A DNA stretch of 5,358 nt. Origin: CAIZGX01 sp044371675. Lineage in GTDB: Bacteria > Bacteroidota > Bacteroidia > Flavobacteriales_D > Sanyastnellaceae. The notes beneath the pieces are model-generated. The model ran no database searches. It worked only from the letters and a program-made list of their open reading frames with translations, and had not been told where the DNA came from. Position numbers and translations under genes: made by a program. Below are positions 1 through 5,358 of this stretch, in pieces; position 1 is the stretch's first letter; each line of letters begins with the position of its first letter. The DNA is taken from contig JBILTF010000107.1 of the NCBI GenBank assembly GCA_044371675.1, positions 1 through 5,358 of the forward strand, in the 5' to 3' direction.

Positions 1-945
1 AATCCGGAATTCGATACCGAGACGCTTCGCTTCGGATATTCATCTATGACCACACCCGGAAGCGTGTTCGATTACAACATGAAGTCGCGCACACGCGAGT
101 TGAAAAAACAACAGCCGGTCTTGGGTGAATTCAATGCCAGCGATTATAAGAGTGAACGCATTTTTGCAACGGCACAAGACGGCACTCGCGTTCCCATTTC
201 GTTGGTTTACAAAAAAGATTTTGAGCCCAACGGAAGTGCCCCTTGTCTGCTGTACGCCTACGGCAGCTACGGACACAGCATAGACGCCGGATTCAGCAGC
301 GCAAGACTTTCCATGTTGAACAGAGGATTTGTTTTTGCCATTGCGCACATTCGAGGAGGAAGCGATATGGGTCGCGGTTGGTACGATGACGGAAAATTGT
401 TGAAGAAGCGAAACACCTTCACCGACTTCATTGCTTGCGGAGAATTTTTGGTGAAGGAAGACTACACAGCAAGCAAGCACTTGTTCGCTATGGGCGGAAG
501 CGCGGGAGGATTGTTAATGGGTGCAGTAGCCAACATGGCGCCTTCATTGTTCAACGGAATCATAAGCGCAGTGCCGTTTGTAGACGTTGTAACGACCATG
601 CTCGACGAAAGCATTCCACTGACCACGTTTGAATTCGATGAGTGGGGAAATCCGAAAGACAAAGAATATTACGACTACATGTTAAGTTATTCGCCTATCG
701 ATAACATTGAAGCGAAAGACTATCCGCATACTTTAGTAACAACAGGATATTGGGACAGTCAGGTACAATATTGGGAGCCTGCGAAATACGTGGCGAAGTT
801 GCGCGATACGAAGACTGATTCGAATAAATTGTTCTTCAAATGTACCATGGAAGCCGGACACGGCGGCAAGTCAGGGCGTTTTGAAGCGTTGAAGGAAGTG
901 GCGCTCGAATACGCTTTTTTATTAGATCTCGCTCACAAAGACTAA
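1..945 (+). CDS. ptrB: Oligopeptidase B (S9A prolyl-oligopeptidase family), 3' part; 5' end outside window
   Basis: This serine peptidase cleaves short peptides after Arg or Lys. The frame is open from base 1, so the ATG at 46 is an internal Met and the gene starts upstream. The 314 visible residues cover the end of the propeller region (NPEFDTETLRFGYSS) and the whole alpha/beta-hydrolase domain; a full protein is near 700 residues. The nucleophile Ser lies in GGSAGG (codon 499-501), the Asp in GYWDSQVQYWEP (754-756) and the His in EAGHGGKSGRF (859-861). The spacings of 85 and 35 residues equal those I recall for E. coli PtrB (Ser532, Asp617, His652). RGGSDMGRGWYDDGK and KKRNTFTDF are also family hallmarks. 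In the P1-pocket segment FEFDEWGNP, the first acidic residue (Glu, 631-633) is kept, and the second position, Glu578 in the enterobacterial enzyme as I recall it, is Asp (637-639). No signal peptide can be judged because the N-terminus is missing. The gene ends 8 bases before the kinase gene, so the two may be cotranscribed. Confidence 0.94.
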   Translation, partial: NPEFDTETLRFGYSSMTTPGSVFDYNMKSRTRELKKQQPVLGEFNASDYKSERIFATAQDGTRVPISLVYKKDFEPNGSAPCLLYAYGSYGHSIDAGFSSARLSMLNRGFVFAIAHIRGGSDMGRGWYDDGKLLKKRNTFTDFIACGEFLVKEDYTASKHLFAMGGSAGGLLMGAVANMAPSLFNGIISAVPFVDVVTTMLDESIPLTTFEFDEWGNPKDKEYYDYMLSYSPIDNIEAKDYPHTLVTTGYWDSQVQYWEPAKYVAKLRDTKTDSNKLFFKCTMEAGHGGKSGRFEALKEVALEYAFLLDLAHKD

Positions 946-953
946 CTACATTT

Positions 954-2429
954 ATGTCAGTACTGCAAAACAAACAACGTTGGAAAGTAATCTTATTGCT
1001 CTTAGCCGCAACCATTGCGGGCGTTACCTTGTGGTACACCAACAGCATTGCACGACGCATTCGCGACGAAGAAAAAGCGAAGGTAGAGTTGTGGCACAGT
1101 GCCATTCGCAAGAAGGAAGAATTGGTGAAGCTTACGCAAGTGTTGTTCGACAGTTTACGTTCCGAAGAAACACGTAAGGCAGAGATTCTGGGAAGAGCCA
1201 TGAACACCATCTCCAATCCGCAAGGAGATCTTACGTTTGCCGTCGATGTGTTGGCTCAGAATAAGACCATTCCTTTTTTGGTTTGTAATACGAAGAATGA
1301 ATTTCAGTTGTCGCGAAACATCGATTCGGCGTACATCAAAGACCCTGTGCGCATAGAAGAATTACGTTTGCAATTCGAACAAGAGTACAAGCCCATTCCC
1401 TTTCCAGATGCCGATATTGTTGTTTACTACAGCAACAGTTACATGTACAAAGAGTTGAAGCAAACCATCGACGATTTGGTTTCTTCGTTCTTCAATGAAA
1501 CGGTTATCAATACTGCTTCTGTTCCGGTAATTGTTACCGACAGCACGAAGATGAATGTTGTTCAGGTTGGAAAGATAGACACGCTGAAGTTCAATGTAAG
1601 TCAGGTGTTGACGGAAATGAAAGAAGGGTATGAGCCCATTGAAATTAAGATACCTGGACGTTCTACGCAGTATATTTTTTACGACGACTCTGCTACCATT
1701 CAGCAGTTGAAGTTGTTTCCGTATTTGCTGTTGTCGCTCATAGGCGTTTTCCTATTCGTGGCCTACATTCTCTTCTCTACGTTCAGAAGATCAGAGCAGA
1801 ATTTGGTATGGGTGGGTATGGCGAAGGAGACCGCGCATCAGTTGGGCACTCCCCTTTCTGCGCTTATGGCGTGGCGCGATTTGTTCGAGCAACAAGGAGT
1901 ATCGAAGGCACTCATAGACGAGTTCAACAAAGACATCGAGCGTCTTTCAACCATTACCGAGCGCTTCTCGAAAATCGGCTCAGAAGCAGCACTTACTCCA
2001 GTCGGCGCGAAAGACTTGGTGGAAGAAATCTTAGACTACTTGCGCGTCCGTATTTCTTCTGAGGTAAACATAGCGGTGAAGTCAGAAGGCAATCCGAAAG
2101 TGAATGTGAACGTTGCGTTATTCAGTTGGGTCATTGAAAATCTTATCAAGAACAGCGTCGACGCCATGGACGCGAAAGGACAGTTGACAGTATCTATTCA
2201 CGAGGCCAACGGCAAAGTCTTCATAGACATCAAAGACAGCGGCAAGGGCATCCCGAAACGCAAATGGAAAACCATCTTCGACCCTGGCTACACCACCAAG
2301 CTACGAGGATGGGGTCTCGGTCTTTCTCTCGCCAAACGCATTGTGAAAAATTACCACAAAGGCGGGATTTATGTTCTTTCGAGTTCGGCCGGGGAAGGGA
2401 CGGTTTTTAGGATTTCACTAAGGAAATAG
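954..2429 (+). CDS. Membrane-bound sensor histidine kinase, orphan in this window
   Basis: This 491-residue protein should autophosphorylate on His in response to an external or membrane signal and pass the phosphate to an unknown response regulator. Membrane helices lie at about residues 11-29 and 254-276. The roughly 220 residues between them form an extracytoplasmic region that I cannot assign to a known sensor fold; it begins with a charged helical stretch (about 33-80). No HAMP or PAS domain is visible: only about ten residues separate the second helix from the H-box region (VGMAKETAHQLGTPLSAL; phospho-acceptor His295, codon 1836-1838). The HATPase_c domain follows, with the N-box ENLIKNSVDAM (Asn396, Asn400), G1 box DSGKGIP (428-434), F-box IFDPGYTTK (441-449) and G2 box GWGLGLSLA (452-460), so all catalytic elements are present. 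The start is the ATG 8 bases after the ptrB stop; no Shine-Dalgarno sequence is seen. The kinase role is secure, while the signal and partner are unknown. Confidence 0.93.
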   Translation: MSVLQNKQRWKVILLLLAATIAGVTLWYTNSIARRIRDEEKAKVELWHSAIRKKEELVKLTQVLFDSLRSEETRKAEILGRAMNTISNPQGDLTFAVDVLAQNKTIPFLVCNTKNEFQLSRNIDSAYIKDPVRIEELRLQFEQEYKPIPFPDADIVVYYSNSYMYKELKQTIDDLVSSFFNETVINTASVPVIVTDSTKMNVVQVGKIDTLKFNVSQVLTEMKEGYEPIEIKIPGRSTQYIFYDDSATIQQLKLFPYLLLSLIGVFLFVAYILFSTFRRSEQNLVWVGMAKETAHQLGTPLSALMAWRDLFEQQGVSKALIDEFNKDIERLSTITERFSKIGSEAALTPVGAKDLVEEILDYLRVRISSEVNIAVKSEGNPKVNVNVALFSWVIENLIKNSVDAMDAKGQLTVSIHEANGKVFIDIKDSGKGIPKRKWKTIFDPGYTTKLRGWGLGLSLAKRIVKNYHKGGIYVLSSSAGEGTVFRISLRK

Positions 2430-2506
2430 GTAAGATTTAACAAAGTAGTTCTTACAACGTAATTCCTTCATCGCAGACTTGACCGTGCAGCGATTGACCC
2501 GAAAGA

Positions 2507-2527
2507 TTGATCACCGTTGGTGATTAA
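2507..2527. repeat. Inverted repeat upstream of the dehydrogenase promoter; possible operator or hairpin
   Basis: ATCACC (2510-2515) and GGTGAT (2519-2524) are perfect inverted repeats around the 3-base centre GTT. The pairing extends outward through a G-T pair to TTGATCACC / GGTGATTAA, giving nine pairs with one wobble. It ends 15 bases upstream of the candidate -33 TTG. No T-run follows, which argues against an intrinsic terminator. The symmetry and position suit a binding site for a dimeric regulator, but that role is inferred. Confidence 0.55.
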
Positions 2528-2542
2528 ACACATTGGGTATTA

Positions 2543-2571
2543 TTGCCCATCAGACATAATCCCTATCTTCG
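2543..2571 (+). promoter_or_regulatory. Candidate Bacteroidetes-type promoter for the polysaccharide genes
   Basis: TTG at 2543-2545 is followed after 18 bases by TATCTTCG at 2564-2571. The Bacteroidetes sigma-ABfr type consensus is a -33 TTG or TTTG and a -7 TAnnTTTG, with a spacer of roughly 17-23 bases; the -7 element here differs at one position (C for T). Transcription would start around 2577-2580, leaving a leader of only about 7-10 bases before the ATG at 2587. The -33 element lies within a weaker inverted repeat (TGGGTA 2534-2539 / TTGCCCA 2543-2549). The call rests on motif match and position only. Confidence 0.5.
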
Positions 2572-2586
2572 CAATAAAATCAGAAA

Positions 2587-3876
2587 ATGCTCGAAAACAA
2601 GAAAATCGCTATCATCGGATTGGGATACGTTGGACTGCCTTTAGCGGTTGAATTTGCTAAGAAGTATGCGGTAGTTGGGTTCGATATTAATGAGAATAGA
2701 ATCAATCAATTGATTGCTGGGGAAGACACTACTAAGGAAACAAGTAAGGGTGAGTTAACAGCGGTTCTGAAGAGCCTTTCAAATGAGGCCAAGGGACTTT
2801 ACCTTTCATTTGAAAGTGCTTCTTTAGCTGAATCTAATGTATACATTGTAACCGTTCCAACACCCATAGACGAGAGTAAAAGACCAGACTTAAGAATACT
2901 TATTTCAGCTTCGCGATTGATAGGAGGGGTATTAAAGAAAAACGATATTGTTATTTACGAAAGCACAACCTATCCTGGTTGCACGGAAGAAGATTGCGTT
3001 CCGGTTTTAGAAGAGTTTTCCGGATTGAAATTCAATGAAGATTTCTTCTGTGGCTATTCACCCGAGCGCATTAATCCAGGAGATAAAGTAAATACTTTAA
3101 CGAAAATTAAAAAGGTTACCAGCGGCAGTACGCCGGAAATAGCTGAAGTTGTGGATCAATTGTATAGTAGCATCATCGAGGCGGGCACGTTTAGAGCTTC
3201 TTCTTTGAAGGTGGCCGAAGCTTCAAAGGCCATAGAAAATGCGCAACGAGATGTAAACATTTCTTTCGTTAACGAACTTTCTCTCATTTTTGATCGTTTA
3301 GGAATAGACACGCATGAGGTTCTAGAGGCTGCAGGAACAAAATGGAATTTTTTAAAATATAAACCGGGGTTGGTAGGCGGTCATTGTATTGGAGTAGATC
3401 CGTATTATTTAGCCTATAAGGCTGAACAGGCAGGTTATCACCCCGCCGTAATTCTTTCAGGAAGGAGAGTAAATGATGGGATGGGTGCTTTTGTTGCTAA
3501 CAAAATGATTAAGCTGCTGATATCAAAAGGTATTCAAATAAAAAATGCCCGTGTATTAATTCTTGGGATTACTTTCAAAGAGAATTGTCCCGATATTCGA
3601 AACACTAAAATTGTTGATATCCGGAAGGAACTGCTTGAGTTTGGATGCATTGTAGATATATATGACCCTTGGGCTAATTCGGATGAATTGTTGGGTGAAT
3701 TTGGTTTTACTCTTTTAACGGAACTTTCTAAAAAGGATCTGTTGATTTATCAAGGAATCATTTTGGGAGTTGCTCATGACCAATTTAAAGATCTTGATAT
3801 CGAAAAGGTGCAGAATCAAGTGATTTTTGATGTGAAAGGGTTTTTAGCACCTGGAATTTCAGACGGGAGGCTGTAG
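2587..3876 (+). CDS. tviB: Nucleotide-sugar 6-dehydrogenase, TviB/WbpO type (UDP-GlcNAc/GalNAc to uronic acid)
   Basis: This 429-residue cytoplasmic enzyme oxidises C6 of a UDP-hexosamine in two NAD-dependent steps, giving a UDP-HexNAc uronic acid for surface polysaccharide. The N-terminal Rossmann domain has GLGYVG (11-16) and the ribose-binding Asp33 in GFDIN, followed by VPTPIDESKRPDL (90-102) and ESTTYPG (125-131). The central domain carries YSPERINPG (157-165) and Lys214/Asn218 in EASKAIENAQRD. The catalytic Cys267 and Asp271 lie in GGHCIGVDPYYL. The C-terminal UDP-binding domain has LGITFKENCPDIRNT (326-340) and DIYDPW (357-362). The segments around WNFLKYKPGLVGG and KENCPDIRN resemble TviB/WbpO more than UDP-glucose dehydrogenases, and the length is close to TviB's, about 425. 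UDP-GlcNAc versus UDP-GalNAc, or another hexosamine, cannot be decided from sequence. The ATG fits the very start of the fold, follows a candidate promoter and lacks a Shine-Dalgarno sequence. Arginine codons are mixed (7 of 14 AGA/AGG). Confidence 0.93.
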   Translation: MLENKKIAIIGLGYVGLPLAVEFAKKYAVVGFDINENRINQLIAGEDTTKETSKGELTAVLKSLSNEAKGLYLSFESASLAESNVYIVTVPTPIDESKRPDLRILISASRLIGGVLKKNDIVIYESTTYPGCTEEDCVPVLEEFSGLKFNEDFFCGYSPERINPGDKVNTLTKIKKVTSGSTPEIAEVVDQLYSSIIEAGTFRASSLKVAEASKAIENAQRDVNISFVNELSLIFDRLGIDTHEVLEAAGTKWNFLKYKPGLVGGHCIGVDPYYLAYKAEQAGYHPAVILSGRRVNDGMGAFVANKMIKLLISKGIQIKNARVLILGITFKENCPDIRNTKIVDIRKELLEFGCIVDIYDPWANSDELLGEFGFTLLTELSKKDLLIYQGIILGVAHDQFKDLDIEKVQNQVIFDVKGFLAPGISDGRL

Positions 3877-3904
3877 ACAAATAAGTTAATTCTGTAATGG
3901 AAAA

Positions 3905-4993
3905 ATGAACAAAACAAAAATTGCTTTAGTAACAGGTATAACCGGTCAAGACGGGTCTTTTCTTGCTGAATTATTGTTAGAGAAAGGCTATGAAGTCCAT
4001 GGGTTAATACGCAGATCTTCTACTTTTAATACTAGCAGAATAGAGCACCTTTATTTTAATGATTGGATTAGCGACACTCGAAATAGCAAAAGGGTTAATT
4101 TGCATTATGGTGATTTAACAGATTCTCTGTCTGTATTAAGTGTACTAAAGAAAGTAATGCCCGATGAGGTTTACAATTTAGCAGCTCAAAGTCACGTAAA
4201 AGTTTCTTTTGAAGTGCCTGAATATACTGCGGATGTAGACGCTATCGGAACTTTGAGAATTTTAGAGGCCCTTAGAATTTTGAATTTAGAAAAAAAATGT
4301 AAATTTTATCAAGCTTCTTCAAGTGAGATATATGGTAAGGTTACAGAAATTCCTCAATCTGAGGATACTCCTTTTTATCCTCGCTCACCATATGGTGTTG
4401 CAAAATTGTATGCCTATTGGATAGTAAAAAATTATAGAGAAGCATATGGAATTTATGCAGTAAACGGAATATTGTTTAACCACGAAAGTGAAAGAAGGGG
4501 AGAGACTTTTGTAAGCAGAAAAATCACGACTTCTGTAGCTAGAATTAAGGTAGGGACACAAAAAAAACTGTACCTGGGGAATTTGAATGCATCTAGAGAT
4601 TGGGGTTATGCAAAGGATTATGTAGATTGCATGTGGAGAATGTTACAACAACCTGTTGCAGAAGATTTTGTTATAGCAACAGGCGTGACCCATACAGTAA
4701 AGGATTTTTGTGATTTGGCTTTTAAAGAAATAGGAATAGAAATTGAATGGCGGGGCGATGGAGTTAACGAGAAAGGCATTAACAGTAGGAATGGTGATGT
4801 AATTATTGAGGTAGACCCGCTTTACTTCCGTCCAACTGAAGTTGATTTACTAATAGGCAATCCAAAAAAAGCTGAAAAATTGCTAGGTTGGAATCCAAAT
4901 AAAACACCTTTTTCGGAAATGGTAAGAATTATGGTTTCTCATGATTTGCAATTGGCATCAGAATTATTTCCAGGCTACTTAAAAAGCGAATAA
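3905..4993 (+). CDS. gmd: GDP-mannose 4,6-dehydratase
   Basis: This cytoplasmic short-chain dehydrogenase/reductase enzyme converts GDP-D-mannose to GDP-4-keto-6-deoxymannose, the shared precursor of GDP-L-fucose, GDP-D-rhamnose and GDP-perosamine. The 362 residues are full length for the family (E. coli 373). TGITGQDG (10-17) binds the cofactor and RRSSTFNTSRIEHLY (36-50) is a family hallmark. Catalytic residues are Ser139 and Glu141 in QASSSEIYG, and Tyr163 and Lys167 in SPYGVAK, each offset by seven from E. coli Thr132, Glu134, Tyr156 and Lys160; Ser replaces Thr. FNHESERRGETFVSRKIT (191-208) has Glu where many relatives have Pro. VDPLYFRPTEVDLLIGNP (303-320) and LGWNP (327-331) close the substrate domain. 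The gene starts 28 bases after the dehydrogenase, in a different frame and without a Shine-Dalgarno sequence, so the two probably share a transcript. It is the most AT-rich gene here, with 14 of 19 Arg codons AGA/AGG. No fucose synthase or reductase lies in the window, so the final sugar is unknown. Confidence 0.96.
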   Translation: MNKTKIALVTGITGQDGSFLAELLLEKGYEVHGLIRRSSTFNTSRIEHLYFNDWISDTRNSKRVNLHYGDLTDSLSVLSVLKKVMPDEVYNLAAQSHVKVSFEVPEYTADVDAIGTLRILEALRILNLEKKCKFYQASSSEIYGKVTEIPQSEDTPFYPRSPYGVAKLYAYWIVKNYREAYGIYAVNGILFNHESERRGETFVSRKITTSVARIKVGTQKKLYLGNLNASRDWGYAKDYVDCMWRMLQQPVAEDFVIATGVTHTVKDFCDLAFKEIGIEIEWRGDGVNEKGINSRNGDVIIEVDPLYFRPTEVDLLIGNPKKAEKLLGWNPNKTPFSEMVRIMVSHDLQLASELFPGYLKSE

Positions 4994-5358
4994 TTGAATA
5001 GATTAAGTTTGTTAATCACCGGTGGTGCCGGATTCATTGGCTCACACGTGGTTCGTCATTTTTTGCGAACGCACAATGAACTAAACGTAGTGAATCTCGA
5101 TAAGCTTACCTATGCGGGCAACTTAGAGAATTTAAAAGACATTGAACACCTTCCAAACTACACATTCGAGAAAGGAGACATTGCCGATGCACCTTTCGTG
5201 CAATCGCTTTTCGAGAAATACAATTTCGACGGTGTTATTCATTTGGCCGCTGAGTCGCATGTAGATCGCAGCATTTCAAACCCCATGGAATTCGTGCAAA
5301 CAAATGTAGTGGGCACCGTTACTCTGCTAAACGCAGCTGTTGCCCATTGGAAAAATAA
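4994..5358 (+). CDS. rfbB: dTDP-glucose 4,6-dehydratase, 5' part; runs off window end; TTG start inferred
   Basis: The first 121 residues of an RmlB/RfbB-type dehydratase are visible. The enzyme converts dTDP-glucose to dTDP-4-keto-6-deoxyglucose, the second step of dTDP-rhamnose synthesis and a branch point to other deoxysugars. Family marks are ITGGAGFIGSHVV (8-20, cofactor loop), NLDKLTYAGNLENL (34-47, the substrate-specific stretch that separates RmlB from GalE), KGDI (60-63), HLAAESHVDRSI (83-94) and TNVVGT (103-108). The catalytic T-D-E and YxxxK motifs lie beyond the window. The in-frame stop at 4991-4993, which is also the gmd stop, bounds the gene on the left. There is no ATG before codon 98 (5285-5287), far inside the fold, so the start must be non-ATG. 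TTG at 4994 gives MNRLSLLITGGAGF, a normal N-terminus; TTG at 5009 would leave only two residues before ITGG. Composition is richer in GC than gmd, and 3 of 4 Arg codons are CGN. Confidence 0.92.
   Translation, partial: MNRLSLLITGGAGFIGSHVVRHFLRTHNELNVVNLDKLTYAGNLENLKDIEHLPNYTFEKGDIADAPFVQSLFEKYNFDGVIHLAAESHVDRSISNPMEFVQTNVVGTVTLLNAAVAHWKN

Larger units (their letters stand above)
2430..2586. other. Intergenic region between the kinase gene and the polysaccharide genes
   Basis: This 157-base gap is the largest in the window and has no plausible small gene (no + strand ATG before 2587). Just after the kinase stop, GTAAGA (2430-2435) can pair with TCTTAC (2450-2455) across a 14-base loop. No T-run follows, so it is at best a weak transcript-end structure. 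Further on are TTGACC-like repeats, a strong inverted repeat and a promoter candidate, listed separately. The drop in GC content begins around here, so this gap is probably the boundary between the upstream genes and the polysaccharide locus. Confidence 0.7.

Noticed and set aside
40..480. Minus-strand open frame of 146 codons across ptrB, and other shorter overlapping frames in ptrB and the kinase.
   Set aside because: They lie opposite or out of frame within strongly recognised genes, show no family motifs and are explained as shadows of those genes.
1232..1239. TACGTTTG, a second consensus -7 match, inside the kinase gene.
   Set aside because: It is inside an intact coding region, with no following gene start for more than a kilobase on this strand.
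2430..2455. GTAAGA / TCTTAC hairpin after the kinase stop, as a possible terminator.
   Set aside because: The stem is only 6 pairs with a 14-base loop, low GC and no T-run, so it is not a credible intrinsic terminator.
3897..3908. Tiny reading frame ATG GAA AAA TGA overlapping the gmd start.
   Set aside because: Three codons just upstream of a start are expected by chance, and nothing suggests a leader peptide or attenuator.
5004..5011. TAAGTTTG, a perfect match to the Bacteroidetes -7 consensus, at the start of rmlB.
   Set aside because: No TTG lies 17-23 bases upstream; the nearest ends only 7 bases before. The match lies inside the coding start and is probably chance.
5015..5027. ATCACCGGTGGTG resembles the intergenic palindrome ATCACC-GTT-GGTGAT.
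   Set aside because: It encodes the conserved ITGGAG cofactor loop of rmlB, which explains the bases, and the right arm does not complete the palindrome.

Overview
The window looks like a chromosomal segment of a Bacteroidota (Bacteroidetes) bacterium. Three things suggest this: no start codon has a Shine-Dalgarno-like stretch; the one clear promoter candidate resembles the Bacteroidetes -33/-7 type (TTG, 18 bases, TATCTTCG); and the sensor kinase has an H-box style (AKETAHQLGTPLSAL, with very little sequence between membrane helix and H-box) that I associate with that phylum. The genus cannot be read from the sequence. All recognisable genes are on the + strand.

Layout. Bases 1-945 are the 3' part of an oligopeptidase B gene (ptrB), holding the whole Ser/Asp/His catalytic domain. 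Eight bases later (954-2429) is a complete membrane-bound sensor histidine kinase with an extracytoplasmic sensor region and no adjacent response regulator. A 157-base gap (2430-2586) carries a strong inverted repeat, several TTGACC-like half-sites and a promoter candidate. It opens a run of sugar-nucleotide genes: a TviB/WbpO-type nucleotide-sugar 6-dehydrogenase (2587-3876), GDP-mannose 4,6-dehydratase gmd (3905-4993), and the start of dTDP-glucose 4,6-dehydratase rmlB/rfbB (4994 to the window end). The last gene has no ATG at its start and appears to begin with TTG directly after the gmd stop codon.

Functionally, the first two genes are housekeeping or signalling genes with no obvious link to the rest. 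The last three are the beginning of a surface-polysaccharide (O-antigen, capsule or exopolysaccharide) locus. They would supply a UDP-HexNAc uronic acid, GDP-4-keto-6-deoxymannose (precursor of GDP-fucose, GDP-rhamnose or GDP-perosamine) and dTDP-4-keto-6-deoxyglucose (precursor of dTDP-rhamnose and related sugars).

The most notable pattern is compositional. ptrB and the kinase are near 45-50% GC in hand-counted lines and use CGN arginine codons. The dehydrogenase is lower, gmd is lowest (about 30-37% in sampled lines, 14 of 19 Arg codons AGA/AGG), and composition rises again at the rmlB junction. This fits an acquired or exchanged dehydrogenase-gmd cassette in a mosaic polysaccharide locus. 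I found no CRISPR array, tRNA, rRNA, insertion sequence or clearly novel system.
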